Source of the DNA: Symbiodinium natans
Taxonomy: Eukaryota > Sar > Dinophyceae > Suessiales > Symbiodiniaceae
Length of the DNA: 35,000 nt
Direction of reading: 5' to 3'
Assembly: GCA_905221605.1 (NCBI GenBank)
Contig: CAJNDS010002482.1
Location: 332,501 to 367,500, forward strand
Under the pieces are notes generated by a model. That model searched no databases. It saw only the letters and a list, made by a program, of their open reading frames with translations, and was not told where the DNA came from. The number at the start of each line of letters is the position of its first letter. Within the stretch, counting starts at the first letter, position 1. A program made the translations under genes and the position numbers. Shown here one piece after another: positions 1 through 10,562 of this stretch.

Positions 1-84
1 ATGCGCCTGATCAGAAGGGGGGACTTGATGTGGACAGGCGTGGGTGGATGAGAGTGAACGGGAGTAAATGATTGTGGCTCTAAG

Positions 85-494
85 GACATGGATGATTCAA
101 GCGGCACTTTGCGGTATGTACTTGGAAGTCACCTGGCAGGGCTGCGTTTTCACGAGTGGGACTGGGGACCGGCCGGCTTTGCCAAAAACATTTGCCCGGA
201 GCCGAGTATGCTTTGCGCGAAGCTTTAGCGATCATCAACCTTAGCCACACCTTGTTTGCAGCATGGCTGCTGTTGCCTTTCCCACTCCAAGATGATTACA
301 GTGATGCGGATGATGACTTGGAGCGATCGCCTGGGCATCTTTATCCTGGAGATGTGGTAGTGCACCATGGGTTGACCATACACCATGCATCTGCTAATCT
401 CACTGCAAAGCGTCGACGAGCTCTGACTATCAACTACGTCGCTGAGCATGTCGCCCACTCCATCGTGGATGATTTGTACCAGCTGCGGGCTTAG
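85..494 (+). CDS. PhyH-family 2-oxoglutarate dioxygenase, 3' exons (partial)
   Basis: Last two exons of a phytanoyl-CoA dioxygenase-type gene, an Fe(II)/2-oxoglutarate oxygenase; the 5' part lies before the window. Exon 85-205 reads DMDDSSGTLRYVLGSHLAG, the family's SGxLRxxPGSH block with Leu in place of Pro. A GT-AG intron at 206-291 (86 nt, GTATGC...CCAAG) keeps phase. Exon 292-494 reads PGDVVVHHGLTIHHASANL, then KRRRALTINYV, and stops at TAG. In this family the distal iron-ligand His lies in the tlHgS segment (here TIHHAS) and the Arg after it binds 2-oxoglutarate; both are present. The HxD iron ligand must be in a missing exon. PhyH proteins hydroxylate fatty acyl-CoAs and many small metabolites, so the substrate cannot be told. 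The family call is firm; exact exon starts are inferred. Confidence 0.8.
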
Positions 495-2199
495 GTTTAG
501 GAGAAGCAGCCTCGTCGGCACGAGTTGCTTAGTTGGTTTAGAAATCTTCGACCAACTGACAGAAAGATGATAGCTGAGGCCAGCCCTCATCTTTCAAATT
601 GACGGCAGCCAGTTGAAGGCAAAGATACCTGACTGGCCCGAGAGGCGAGTGTTAGCCGCCACAGCCGTCCAGTGTGCTCTTGGCCGGCCACAGTCTGTGA
701 GCATCGCTGGCTCCGTTGCAATCGAAAGTCACCAGCTGGTGTTGAACGTCGACGGCTGCATGGAGGAAGCTATCACGGCATTGATCTGCTCCGGTCACAT
801 CGTGAAGGGGGCACAACGAAACGATCATGATGTTTCCGCATCTCAAGAAGCGCCAAGCCACAGTGGTGTTTGGATTCTGCACGATGATGAGTTGGAAGGG
901 ATTTGGATTCAGAGTTCCTGTGGGATCTTTGTGGATATTTGTTCCCTTTCGTCGTTGAGAAAGGCAGGGCACGCAATTCCGAAGCAAGGTCAAAATTGAG
1001 AGGCGCTGCGAAGTGAGCATTCGCGAACGCAGTTCTGACGTGCAGGCCGAACATCCCGACACAGCTGCTGTGGCACAGCAGCATGCCGCAGCGGGCATGT
1101 TGAGAGATGGTTTGCACGGGACCGTTCTTACCTCAATGGTTCCTCCTTGCTTGGGCCACTTTTGTAGGGTCATGGGGTCAGCAGCAGATACCGCACCGCT
1201 AAGGTTAGCAAGCAGCACTTGACAAGCTTCCAATGTGCGCACCGAACGATCGGTCTGGACAGAGATGCGGGTGGCTCAGAGGACAGGTTGATCGAGGAAG
1301 CGAATGTACGAGCAAGCCGAGGCCTCAGGCCTCAGTCCTGTCAGTCCAAGCTACGCCAGTTTTGGCCCCCCCCCCCCCCCCGGGAGTACCCCGGTAGTGC
1401 CAGGTAGACCTGCGTCGTGTTGGTTGCACAGCTTGTGACAACATCTCATTGATCGGGTGGAGAGAAACACAAAAAAACCAACCCCTAACAGCCCCAACAT
1501 AGTGAAGTCTCTGTAGCCGGGAAACACTTGTGGAAGCCTTGTGTTGCTTTGGAGCTTCGGAATTTCGAGGTTTCTTCTTTTGCAGCAGACACAGTGCACC
1601 AAATCTTTCAACAATTTGTGCCATCGCTTGCCGCTTCTCGCGTCGCACTCGCACTCCCCACTCTTAGAGGGGGGACGTGATGCCTTTCTGCCAGTGCTGA
1701 GGCCAGGTTATTTGGCATCGCGAGGCATCAAGCCACACAGCAAGCAGCACCGTGCTGCGGCTCGACGGCATGAGGCCCGGGTGGTGGGTGGCAGCGAGCT
1801 CAGCTTTTTGTAAACCTATAGCCTATAGAACCGATAGCTGCAAAAAGTTTCGTTTGTGTGCGTTTCCTTCTTTTGGGCCGGGCAGTTGCAGGGGCGGGCC
1901 CCGAAGGTCTGCGGCAGCTGGTGGGGCAGAGTTCTTGGAAGAGAAGATCATGACGTGGTGAGTGCGATTAGATGCAGATCTCTTTGGCATTTGATCTCAA
2001 CTTACTCTGAAGATCTGGACCTGGATGAGCATGCTGTTCAGGGCTGCAAGGCAACATTTGGACGCGTAGATTCACCAGGCGTCCTGCGTGTTGTTCAAGA
2101 TCTCGACCCTTCTCAAGCCGGGCCTTGGCCTTAGCAACTGGCTGTTGCGTCCGGCAGAGCCTGGTTGCTCTCTTTTTGCTCTCCTGCTTTTTTTGTTAG
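495..2199. other. No firm gene; weak open frames
   Basis: The + frame at 613-999 (TTG start) and the opposite frame at 652-1242 (GTG start) are both open and both moderately protein-like, so strand cannot be decided and neither has a recognised domain. Another weak + stretch (about 1040-1160) reads EHPDTAAVAQQHAAAGMLRD. The rest looks intergenic or intronic and includes a poly-C run at 1366-1381. Confidence 0.4.
1366..1381 (+). repeat. Poly-C homopolymer (16 C)
   Basis: Sixteen consecutive C residues followed by GGGAGTACCCCGG. Similar runs occur at 15.9 kb, 20.16 kb, 29.64 kb and 33.29 kb. Length is likely to be polymorphic or mis-called. Confidence 0.95.
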
Positions 2200-2458
2200 G
2201 TCCTTGTTTCTTGACGGAGCTGCGAAGTGGTTGATTCGTGCAGATCGGGACATTCTGGAAGAATCATGGTCAGGATTGCGTTGGCGCGTCCTGGTGACTT
2301 GGTGTTATTCCAGCACTACCTCGCTTGGTTTCGGATGCCACCCCTCCCCCCCACCGCCTTGCAAGATGTTCCGTTCGAGCCTGTTAAAGGACTTGCGCAG
2401 TGACCTCACGAACCTCGGCATTTCCGACAGTTTGAAGCGCAGACTCCCCGAAGAACCG
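2200..2458 (+). CDS. Internal exon of an unrecognised gene
   Basis: A 259-nt open stretch bounded by a strong pyrimidine-rich acceptor (CTTTTTTTGTTAG ending at 2199) and a good donor (GTGAGA at 2459). It reads in one frame, including AKWLIRADRDILEESWSGLRW and, near the end, KMFRSSLLKDLRSDLTNLG. It begins with one leftover base and ends in phase 0. I recognise no domain. The next acceptor (about 2690) is out of phase with the mucin-like frame downstream, so this exon probably belongs to a different gene or to one whose next exon I cannot see. The sequence shows the exon signals and open frame; membership of a gene is inference. Confidence 0.5.
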
Positions 2459-2785
2459 GTGAGATGATGTCGCAGTGAAGTGGGGATAGGCTGCAAATTC
2501 TGGCACGCTGGAATCAAGCTGTGGCTGGGTGCCCAAGCCCTCACTCACACAACTTGACACGCGTGACAGAATGAACTGGGAAAAGAGACTTGGATCATGG
2601 ACAGTGCCCCCACCCCCTCTAGAAAGTGGTTGAATGCACACATATGCACACTCATGATTCTGAGCTGACAAGTCGAACCATGCGTTGCAGGCGTTTATTG
2701 CCCAAAGCGGGGCTTGGCCCCAAGCTTCGTTCTAAGTAGAGGCCGTTTTCCATATTATCCGTCAAGCTCCACGTTGGCCTGGCTG

Positions 2786-4696
2786 ATGGTTGCATGGGTA
2801 CTCTTTTTCCCTGTGTGCCTACAGTCTTCGGCAGCCATCAAGGACTTTAGCGCGTTGGTCACTGCATCTGGTGGGCTGCGACTCAGTGCTGAGGACACTC
2901 TGCATCTCGGTTCTCGGCTGCTTCGCAAGGAGAGGTCTATAGCTTTGACATCAGTTGACCTTGCTGCAGAGCCAGCCTTGGGACGAGCTCCACAGATCAA
3001 AGCCCAAAGGAAGGCTTCCGGTGATTCCGGTGTACCTGTATCTGCTCTGGGAGCTGCCCCGTCGCTCGAGAAGAGCAATGCGCAGCAGGAGCTTCAGACA
3101 AACTCGCCTGCTTTGGGCAGTTTCAGCAGATCGAGAGCACGCTCGGGACGAGGTGTAGAAGCTGAGTCAACTACTTCTGAAGAAAGAAGCCGGAACGAAG
3201 AAACTGCAGAGGAAACGAGCACAAGTCAGATGGACAGGGATGTAGTTGGGCGCAGCACTGAAGAGATGCAGGCTACAACGACAGATGAAGGCTCTTCTGA
3301 GGAGAGGAGGGAGGAGGAGGAGCAGGAGGAGGAGGAGGAGGAGGAGGAGGAGGAGGATGAAAATACAAAGACAACTTCCGAGGAGCCTGAGGCCGAGGAC
3401 GCTGAGGCCGAGGAAGGTTCAGAAGCTCCGGAAACTACGACCAATGACGAGGGGACAACGACGAGCGGAGAGGCGTCGGCTTCGGCTTCGTCGACAACTG
3501 CGCAGAATTCGCAGACTGAAGGCCAAGAAGAAATCACGACCTCGAGTACGGAAGAGCCTGCGGAGTCCACCTCAGAATCGAACGTGGAGACAAGTGAGGA
3601 GTCCAGCAGCTCAACAACCACCAGCCGCCAGAGGAAACACAAGACAACCACCAGCCGAAAGGAGTCTACGACGTCAACGACGTCAACAGAAGCAAAAGCC
3701 ACAACCAGCGGCACCAAACGCACAACAAGCAAACGACCCACCAGCTCCACCAGAAAGTCCAACAAGAAGCCCCCGAAGAAGTCCACCTCCACAGCAGCAC
3801 CTTCAACTAGAAGAAGTACAACCAAGACAACCACCAAGCAGCCGGCCTCCCCTAAAAGATCAAGCAAGTCGACATCGACTACAGCAGTTCCGAGAAGAAA
3901 GGGACAAACACGGTCAACAAGCAAAAGGCCTGGCCGAACAACAGCCGCACCTAGTGCCACATCTACTGCGCCACAGCAAAGCTCCAGCTCCAGCGCTGCC
4001 ACAACGCATCCACCTAGCACAAGCAGCTCCAGCAGCTCCAGCCGAATCTCCAGCAGCTCCAGCAGCTCCAGCAGCTCCAGCAGCTCCAGAATCCAAGGCA
4101 CCTCCAGCACACAGGCCCCTACCACAACGGCGTCAGCCTCAACCTTGGCCCCTTCACCTTCGACCACAACAACTGCTTCGGTTCAGTCCAGCAGTTCGTC
4201 CACAACGCATGCTAGAAGCACTTTGCCCTTGTCAACTACATCCGTGCGTTCAGAATCAAGTATCAGGTCACAAAGCCAGGCCACAACAGCTCAACAAAGC
4301 GACTTGGAACCTCTTACAACAATCACCACCACCGCCACTACCACCACCACCACTTCAACCACCACGACGTACACAACGTCTTCAACGTCCAAGAGTAGCA
4401 CAACATCCACGCTAACCAGCACAAGTACCCTAGCTACCACCATTACAACGACACCTCGAGCAGCAACTGAAGCGCCGACGACCACTGACAGGGTGCTTCC
4501 TGTCTGCCAAGGGCCAGCGCTTGTATGCGATCCAAAGGAGGCGGACCCGTGCAAGTTTCAGAACCCTTGTCGGAGCCCAAGGAACCATGTCAGTCTTGTC
4601 AGTCTGGAGATGTTGAGGGGATCCGAAGTCTTGTGTAGCGGGGCCGAGGCACTGGCTACCAGATGTGCCAGGAAGGAGTATTTAAACCATGCGTAG
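2786..4696 (+). CDS. Secreted mucin-like Ser/Thr-rich protein
   Basis: About 636 residues from the ATG at 2786. The frame is open back to a TGA at 2666, but the upstream start would be TTG; the ATG gives a textbook signal peptide (MVAWVLFFPVCLQSSAA, hydrophobic core then SAA). After a variable N-terminal part comes an acidic block (poly-Glu encoded by GAG repeats, 3301-3358), then several hundred residues almost wholly Ser, Thr, Pro, Lys and Ala, including poly-Ser tracts (4019-4090, AGCTCC repeats) and Thr runs (4315-4440). The end turns cysteine-containing: VLPVCQGPALVCDPKEADPC. Such composition is typical of heavily O-glycosylated extracellular or cell-wall proteins; that role is inference. 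The frame stops at 4694-4696, but a cysteine-rich reading continues in another frame (next entry), so this stop may lie in an intron or reflect a frameshift. Confidence 0.72.
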   Translation: MVAWVLFFPVCLQSSAAIKDFSALVTASGGLRLSAEDTLHLGSRLLRKERSIALTSVDLAAEPALGRAPQIKAQRKASGDSGVPVSALGAAPSLEKSNAQQELQTNSPALGSFSRSRARSGRGVEAESTTSEERSRNEETAEETSTSQMDRDVVGRSTEEMQATTTDEGSSEERREEEEQEEEEEEEEEEDENTKTTSEEPEAEDAEAEEGSEAPETTTNDEGTTTSGEASASASSTTAQNSQTEGQEEITTSSTEEPAESTSESNVETSEESSSSTTTSRQRKHKTTTSRKESTTSTTSTEAKATTSGTKRTTSKRPTSSTRKSNKKPPKKSTSTAAPSTRRSTTKTTTKQPASPKRSSKSTSTTAVPRRKGQTRSTSKRPGRTTAAPSATSTAPQQSSSSSAATTHPPSTSSSSSSSRISSSSSSSSSSSSSRIQGTSSTQAPTTTASASTLAPSPSTTTTASVQSSSSSTTHARSTLPLSTTSVRSESSIRSQSQATTAQQSDLEPLTTITTTATTTTTTSTTTTYTTSSTSKSSTTSTLTSTSTLATTITTTPRAATEAPTTTDRVLPVCQGPALVCDPKEADPCKFQNPCRSPRNHVSLVSLEMLRGSEVLCSGAEALATRCARKEYLNHA

Positions 4697-5063
4697 ACTT
4701 CACCAACGGTGGCGAAAGTGGATGCGAGCTCTCTCAGGACAAGCTTAACACGAATCCATGTGTGAGAAGCGATGCATGCATACCACTGAGCCACTTGCAA
4801 TGCTACATCGCTCCTGTTGGGATGTGAGGACGTTTGCGATGGCACGCAGCTACATCCGCTTCTTCTCGCTCGGTTGTCGGCTGGCCTTGCCCAGTAATTC
4901 GAGAAAGCAGATGGAAGCAAAGACAGGCGAGGCGCTACTTCAGTGTGTTGAAGGTGCTGTATCTGAAGGTCACTGCTTTACATTCCCAACCTTGACTCTT
5001 GAACATGCTCCAGGAGACCACGCTGTTTGGCGATGTCCCGTCCGCGGCCAGGGTTGCAAGTGA
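4663..5063 (+). CDS. Cysteine-rich continuation of the mucin-like gene (exons inferred)
   Basis: Right after the Ser/Thr-rich frame, a different frame from 4663 reads MCQEGVFKPCVDFTNGGESG and goes on with more cysteines (NPCVRSDACIPL, LQCYIAP) until TGA at 4825. The T before that stop begins a possible donor (AT|GTGAGG). A further open stretch, 4911-5059, reads CVEGAVSEGHCFTFPTLTLE, then DHAVWRCPVRGQGC, and ends at a strong donor, GTGAGC (5060), overlapping its stop. Cysteine spacing suggests small disulphide-bonded extracellular modules, fitting a secreted parent. I could not fix the intron joining the two frames: candidate donors within 4570-4630 give introns of only about 35-80 nt. A genuine frameshift is the alternative. 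No family recognised. Confidence 0.5.
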
Positions 5064-5937
5064 GCACGTCTTGACTGAATGCGGCCGCAGAACAAAAAAA
5101 CAACGCTCTTTTCACAAAGTCATGCTCAAAAACACTTCAAGTTCTCCTAAAAGCAGCAAGGCTCAAGGTGTCCCAGGAGGCTCCTAACTTCTCAAGACTC
5201 ACGCTCAGAGGTCATACTTTCACGAGTAGCCCACTTCTAGGTATCCCGGTGCTCGTTTCCAAGTCATGTCTTCCCCTTTGCAATATTGTTCGTCGTTTCA
5301 GGCCGGAGCGGCAAGCCGGTCTCATATCCTGTCGGTCACCGCTTTTTTTTGCGCGGAGGGGGAGGGGATGCAGGTGGGGTCCCGTTGCTTTTTTGACGGA
5401 AGCAGGTCGCTTGGTAGGGTCGGCGTTCGGGTTTTCAACGGTCCTCCAGTTCATTACCTGGTCTTATACGCATACTAGTCCACTACAATTACCAGGTAGT
5501 ATGACGAGTGTGAATACTTTTCCTGTGCTACATTTTCTGTTGTAGCTATTCCTACTACGCCTACTGTGACTTTTTGTTGCTTGCGTTTGAAGCACCATTG
5601 CACTTACCATTTCTTGCTAGTGCAATTACGCCTTTCGAACTATCCAGCACCAACAAGTGCCCTCCCGCCCTCCACAATTCCTCCCTCTCCCACGCTTTAT
5701 CAGAATCAAAGCCAAAAGCGAATGCCGTGGCATGAACGCAGCCAACGCTGGGCGTGACAATGCTTCTGCATCCCAGGGCCCTGTGCCTTTATGCTGTTGG
5801 TAAGCTTGTTGACTGGATGTTTGTCATAGCTCTTACTGTTGTGATTATTTGTATTCCTACCCGGTTAGCAACATCACATGAAGAATTGGTATCGGTCCGG
5901 CAAAGGGGTGCTCGAGGAGCCGCCCGAATCTCCTATA
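5064..5937 (+). other. Intergenic or intronic; no supported gene
   Basis: Only short open frames without clear coding character. One stretch near 5720-5795 reads GMNAANAGRDNASASQG and runs into a GTAAGC donor, so it may be a small exon, but no acceptor or partner could be assigned. Confidence 0.35.
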
Positions 5938-6122
5938 AATGAGCTCTGTTTTGGAACCCTCCTCTGATGCCTTGGCCCCTTGGCTTAATGGCCGAAGCTG
6001 GGGGCCCTCAATTTTCAGGAATCCTGCCCTCTGGATTTCGATTTCGAGACTCCGGGCCTCAGGAATCCAAGGCCAGGGCTCTCGACTCACTGTTTTGGGA
6101 CCCTCTTTAATGTCCTGGCACC
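5938..6122 (+). repeat. Degenerate duplicated segment
   Basis: A block beginning CTCTGTTTTGGAACCCTC (about 5941) recurs in altered form at about 6087 (CACTGTTTTGGGACCCTC), with related GGCCCTC-containing sequence between. An old tandem duplication of roughly 146 bp. Confidence 0.5.
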
Positions 6123-6146
6123 CGGGCCCTCTGAATGTCGAAAAGT

Positions 6147-6310
6147 CATATGGGTCCCATTGAAATTCATAAACACTCCCGTTTCAAACCAGAAGGACCC
6201 CGCTTAAATTCATATAAGCCCATCACTTTTTAAGACCATATGGACCCCTATGAACTTCATAAACTCATCCCTTTTAAAGCCGTGTATGGTTTTTAAATTC
6301 ATAGGGCTCG
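6147..6310 (+). repeat. Degenerate ~46-bp tandem repeat, about four units
   Basis: Units share CATATGGACCCC, then TTAAATTCATA, then a CTTTTTAAAGCC-like end, e.g. CATATGGGTCCC...AAATTCATAAAC and CATATGGACCCC...AACTTCATAAAC. Units are diverged. More AT-rich than the flanks; probably in an intron or spacer upstream of the gene starting near 6483. Confidence 0.6.
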
Positions 6311-6482
6311 ATTTCGTAAAACTTGTAAACGAAAGAATGGCTTCTTGCACCGTCTTGTCGCTGTAAGCCAGGGCAGGAATTTCAAGGGTTGCGGAAACCT
6401 TACTTTTCTCCAATGCTTCGCCCAATGCTTCGCCTGTGTTCTGCTTGTACGTATAGCTTGGCTTAGCTTCTACTGTTGCAAG

Positions 6483-8116
6483 TGAGCGTTGCGAAGCTGC
6501 TCAACGCAGTGTTCATGGAGACCTTTTTCGCTGGTCTGTCTGGCCCACAACTGGATAATCAAGTTCTCCCAGATGATGATGCTGTGGAGAACATGCGCCA
6601 TGGAAGCAGTTGTGTGCAGTAAGTCGTGCGCTAGGCTCAGCCTGGAGCAGCCTGGAAGCCCAGGTGTGCCTGCCAGCCAGCCAGTGATCTGAGTCTCAAT
6701 CACTTGACGCGGACTGGCCCACGATCAACTCCCACCTCGAGGTCGCTTCCAGACTTCGTTGTGCGATTAGAGTTTTCATGTAGCCACACTGCAGTTGCTG
6801 GCGTTGGCCATTAGAGTTTTACTTACTTGAGCTTGTCTCGGGGCCCTTTTCTGTCTATCCCTGCGTGTGGAATTTCATGGCAGTATGAGTAAACTGAGGC
6901 ATGGGCATCTTACAGTACGCACCAAGCCTTTCCAAATCTATGCAGATCTGCGGTAGCCGAACTTTGGCCCAACGTGACAACACCTTTCAGCTTGTCAGGG
7001 ACGTCAAGCTCTTCGAGTTCCATGGTCTGGGCCTTCCAGTTGACAAGTGCTTTAGCAGCTTACGCGCAATCAAGAGGGCCGGAAGAGAACTGCGCCCGGT
7101 TGCCTTGCCAACTAGTTAGTCAGACAACTTATAACAAAGCTAGTTTTCTGCAAAGGACCCAGGTTTGGTCTTCAGGCAGCATTCGTGCGACCTTGCCTTC
7201 ATGCCTGAGTCTGTTTCATTCGAAGATGTAGGATCGCGGGTTCGCGAACAGCTCGCAGGCTTTCGTCTTTCGTTGAAGCCTTCTGTCATCGACACAGTCT
7301 CTGAGTCATCCAGTTAGGCCCTTATGGACGAGTCCAGTGTCCAAGAAGCCCCACATGGAACGCAATTTTTCATGCGGACACGAAGTTGGCAGTATCTCAT
7401 TTGTTGGACTCGAGGGTGTGCTCGCAACCCCTCCCTCCCCAAACTCTGATAGGAGTGGTCGAGCCTGCTATGAAAGGATCTTCAATCGGTTCAGAACGCC
7501 TGGAAAGCCCAAGCACCTTTTGTTGGGGGCGTTCCATACCAGCCTGAAGGCCCCAGTGCGAATAAAACGGAAAGAGCGCACGCGGTGCAATTGGTCAAGG
7601 AGCATCTGCGAACCTACAACGAAACATTCAACACACAGGGGCGCAAACCTGAGGCCATCACGCTGCGCATTTTGCTGGGGATTGCCCGGCTAGCTCTCGC
7701 TGCAAGCTCGGCTGATGTTTTGATGTGTCGCCAGCGGTGTCAAGCCGAACCTCGTTGAGCATTCAGCTCAGGCCATGAAGAAAGACCATGTCACTGCACA
7801 TGAGGCGGTTCGTAGTCCAGAGAATGTGTCATCCATTGATGCACTTGTGCGCAGGAGAACGACTTATCCGAGCCTCAGGTGCTAACCTCTGCCCTCCATT
7901 CTATTCAGCTCTCCGAGGCCTGCTTTGCCATGCGAGCTCGCTGAAGATTTTCTTGGACAGTGAGAATGTTGCAGGTGACTCCGGTCAGGGACCTTTCCTT
8001 TATGCAGGCCTTTCTGTAGAAGGCTGTTGTGGATGGATGGGCTGACTGAAGCCGATTACGTAGTTCGAAGGATGCCCCAAAAGGGGCCTAAGATTCACGG
8101 AACTGCGACTTTGTGA
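6483..8116 (+). CDS. Multi-exon gene, unknown function (about seven exons)
   Basis: Each exon is protein-like, splice-bounded and phase-consistent: 6483-6618 (VSVAKLLNAVFMETFFAGLS; donor GTAAGT), 6999-7098 (DVKLFEFHGLGLPVDKCFSS), 7156-7296 (SFEDVGSRVREQLAGF), 7477-7688 (AHAVQLVKEHLRTYNETFNT), 7735-7878 (GVKPNLVEHSAQAMKKDHVT; donor AG|GTGCTA), possibly 7909-7959, and 8008-8116 (GLTEADYVVRRMPQKGPKI, TGA). Inferred introns are 380, 57, 180, 46 (GC-AG), 30 and 48 nt; the 30-nt one disappears if the optional 51-nt exon is skipped, which leaves phase unchanged. The 5' end was not found. The product is mostly soluble and helical-looking, with no recognised domain or signal peptide. The exons show directly as open, splice-bounded blocks; their joining is inference. 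Confidence 0.6.
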
Positions 8117-9580
8117 CGCTGACTTGTGGAATTATGGAGAAAGAGTGGGGGTACCTTCTATTTCAACCTCTATCTCTCCCCCGAAGGCAAAGTGGAAACA
8201 AGGAATCCGTACACGATAAGTGTTCTGGGTGGGCTTCTTGGGTGCTCTGGGACTTGTTTTGAGGGATGCTCTTCGCCTGCAATGGAACGTTGTCTGAAGC
8301 GCTTGGAGTGGTGTCATTGTGTTTCGGCCGTCCCTTGGGGCGCCCTCTCGTGTTCCATGGTCTCTCGCTCTTTTGAGCTCTACGCTGGCATAGCTACTAC
8401 AAATAACTGCAACTTCGTTTACCATTCCTGCTACTACGACTGATGCTATTAATGTGCTAGTACTATTGGTGTTATTGCTGCCCCTTGGTCTTCCTCCGTT
8501 GCATGTCTTTGTCATCCTGTGTCGACCTTCATGTGGGTGGCCATTTAGTTGCTGTATGGTTTCTTCGTCGGCAAAAGAGAGATGCCGACGATTCAGGCGG
8601 TGTGCGTGGTGAATGTCGGGGCTTGTCTCTCCTTTGTCTCCCTGAGGGCGGTTGCGGTGGTGGATGCCAGGGTTTTCGGAGCTTGTCTCCTCTTGTCTCC
8701 CTTCATGGGGGGTTGGCCTCCGAATTGACTCTAGGATCTTGTTCCGCAGCCTTGTTTCCATCACACCTTGAGACGCTTTTTTCCAATCCACGAAGAACCC
8801 ACCTCGAGACCCCAGCATCAGGTCTCCGGCTATAACTCGTGTAACACCTTGGAATCACGAGCTAAGCATCGTCAGGAAACCACCCAAAAGACTCGAAAGG
8901 TTAGTTCGCCCATCGCACCCTCGCTGGCCTTTATAATTTAGCTATTTGTAAGCTCGCTCCGAAAAAGTACGAAGTCTAAGGGGGAAAAAGAGGTGAAGGG
9001 AAAAGGCCCCACTGATTGCATATTTAATGGCTTTTGTTCACCTTCCTTATTCCTTAATAGTAAACCACAGGCTCAAGAAAGCGTAGCATTCATCTCGCCC
9101 ACTCTTGTTCCACAGCCTTGTTCACCCATCGCGCCTTCAGACTCTAAGCATTGTTCACGGTGGTGCCCTTCTCCCTTTGTGTGGAATCGGTTTGGGGGTG
9201 AATACCGGCATTTTGGAGCTTGTCTCCCCTTGCCGTGATGAATGCCAGGCTTTGTCTAGCTTCATGTGCAAGTGCCAGCTAGTCACTAGTCTGCGGAGCT
9301 TGTCTCCCTTGTCTCGTTTTGACTCACTTCATGCGGGTTGGTGTGGGTGGGTGGTGAACTCCTTTAATTTGCGCTACCGCTACGGCTACCAAGGCATTGC
9401 TTCGATTCTGTTTCAACTGTTTACTGTCGTCGGTGGTGGAGTTCATTGGACTCTGGCGATTCTGGTAGCCTGGGGCATGTCTATTTGGGCTTCCGAAAAG
9501 ATCTTCATTGCTTACAAGACCTTACAAGTGCCGAAGTGCCGGGAAGCTGTGCATAGATTGTCTGTCTTTGTGCTTGTTGA
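8117..9580 (+). other. Spacer with dispersed degenerate repeats
   Basis: No firm gene. A hydrophobic + stretch around 9390-9500 (LFQLFTVVGGGVHWTLAILV) could be a membrane-segment exon but lacks convincing boundaries. A minus frame at 8132-8818 is open but shows no domain and overlaps repeats. Confidence 0.4.
8590..9350 (+). repeat. Dispersed ~60-80-bp repeat around GGAGCTTGTCTCC
   Basis: The core GGAGCTTGTCTCC followed by CTTGTCTC-like sequence occurs at about 8617 (variant), 8678, 9215 and 9295, usually preceded by a GGTGAATGCCAGG-like string and followed by CTTCATG...GGTTGG. Four diverged copies in two clusters. Confidence 0.6.
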
Positions 9581-10030
9581 ATGGCTTGGCTCCAAAACCC
9601 GAAAGGTTTCATTGGAAGTGCAGAGTCGCTCTTCCGGGACTCTGCTGTCCATGCGCTGCCAGTCACAATGCCAATTCTTGAATGTCGCGTGGAGAGGACA
9701 CACGGAAACTCGGCCGTAGACTTCGGCAAGACCCTGACGGAGGCAACTGACGCCGCGTTTGAAGCTGCGGAGGACAAATCGACTGCAATCATGAACGAGG
9801 GCTCTTGGGCTACTTGTGGAGCGCTTCGATGTAGGATGCGGGCAAGTCTGCGGTTCACCTTTCGGAAGTTGCATCAGAAGCTGCGCGCGTGGCCTGCCTT
9901 GTTTATCTGCCTATATGCTAGCAGAGCAAAGTCCGGCGAAGCCGAGGCTGCAGCACAGATGGCCACAGTGACTTTGCAGCGCCTTGCAGTAAATATGTCC
10001 GCGTTGCCGGAGCAGCTGCAGTCTTCTTGA
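9581..10030 (+). CDS. Possible coding stretch, unrecognised
   Basis: A 149-codon frame with a true ATG at 9581. Protein-like parts are VDFGKTLTEATDAAFEAAED and, near the end, GEAEAAAQMATVTLQRLAVN, both likely helices rich in Ala and Glu. The middle looks less natural (arginine- and cysteine-rich) and may be an unspliced intron. No domain recognised. It could be exons of the same gene as the 10563-11252 exons downstream. The opposite strand is also open in two frames, so strand is not certain. Confidence 0.3.
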   Translation: MAWLQNPKGFIGSAESLFRDSAVHALPVTMPILECRVERTHGNSAVDFGKTLTEATDAAFEAAEDKSTAIMNEGSWATCGALRCRMRASLRFTFRKLHQKLRAWPALFICLYASRAKSGEAEAAAQMATVTLQRLAVNMSALPEQLQSS

Positions 10031-10562
10031 AGCGAGGTCTCACCCCAACGACAAGGCACAGATGGCTTTTCATTCCACAGGAGGTTTTGAGCCTACAATC
10101 CCATTGCAGGCCTGGCGCAGCAACGCCACAGCCACTCAGGACGGGTGGAAAGACGTGTGTACAGACGTGTGTAAATAATAATCGGGAAAAACATACACCT
10201 AGATGTATATGTGTATGTGTAAGAACTGGCCGGGCTTCAACAGTGTTTTTGAGGCCGCCGAGTCCAACCTGGGAGAGCGCCGTGGACAGCACAGAGTAAA
10301 GCGACAGCGACGCGTGAAGTGAAGCCCTTTGTCAAGACATGCAAGGCACTTCAAGGCACTCTTTACTCTTTGCTTCCTGTAAACCTGGGTCTTTGAGCTT
10401 CTTATCTGCTGCGCTGCTTCCAGGAGCTGTTGGCAGGGAGCTTGCTGAATGGTTCTCGATGCCTTCAGGTCCTTGGCAGCGAAGCTCTCAGCCGAGTATG
10501 CCATCTCTGTTTCCGAAGCTTGGACTGACAAGCTGTCTTTTGCATGCGGTCGTAGTAACGTA

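Noticed and set aside
3226-4415. Two large ORFs opposite or overlapping the mucin-like frame
   Set aside because: Shadows of codon repeats (AGC, ACA, GAG); only the main frame has a signal peptide and cysteine end.
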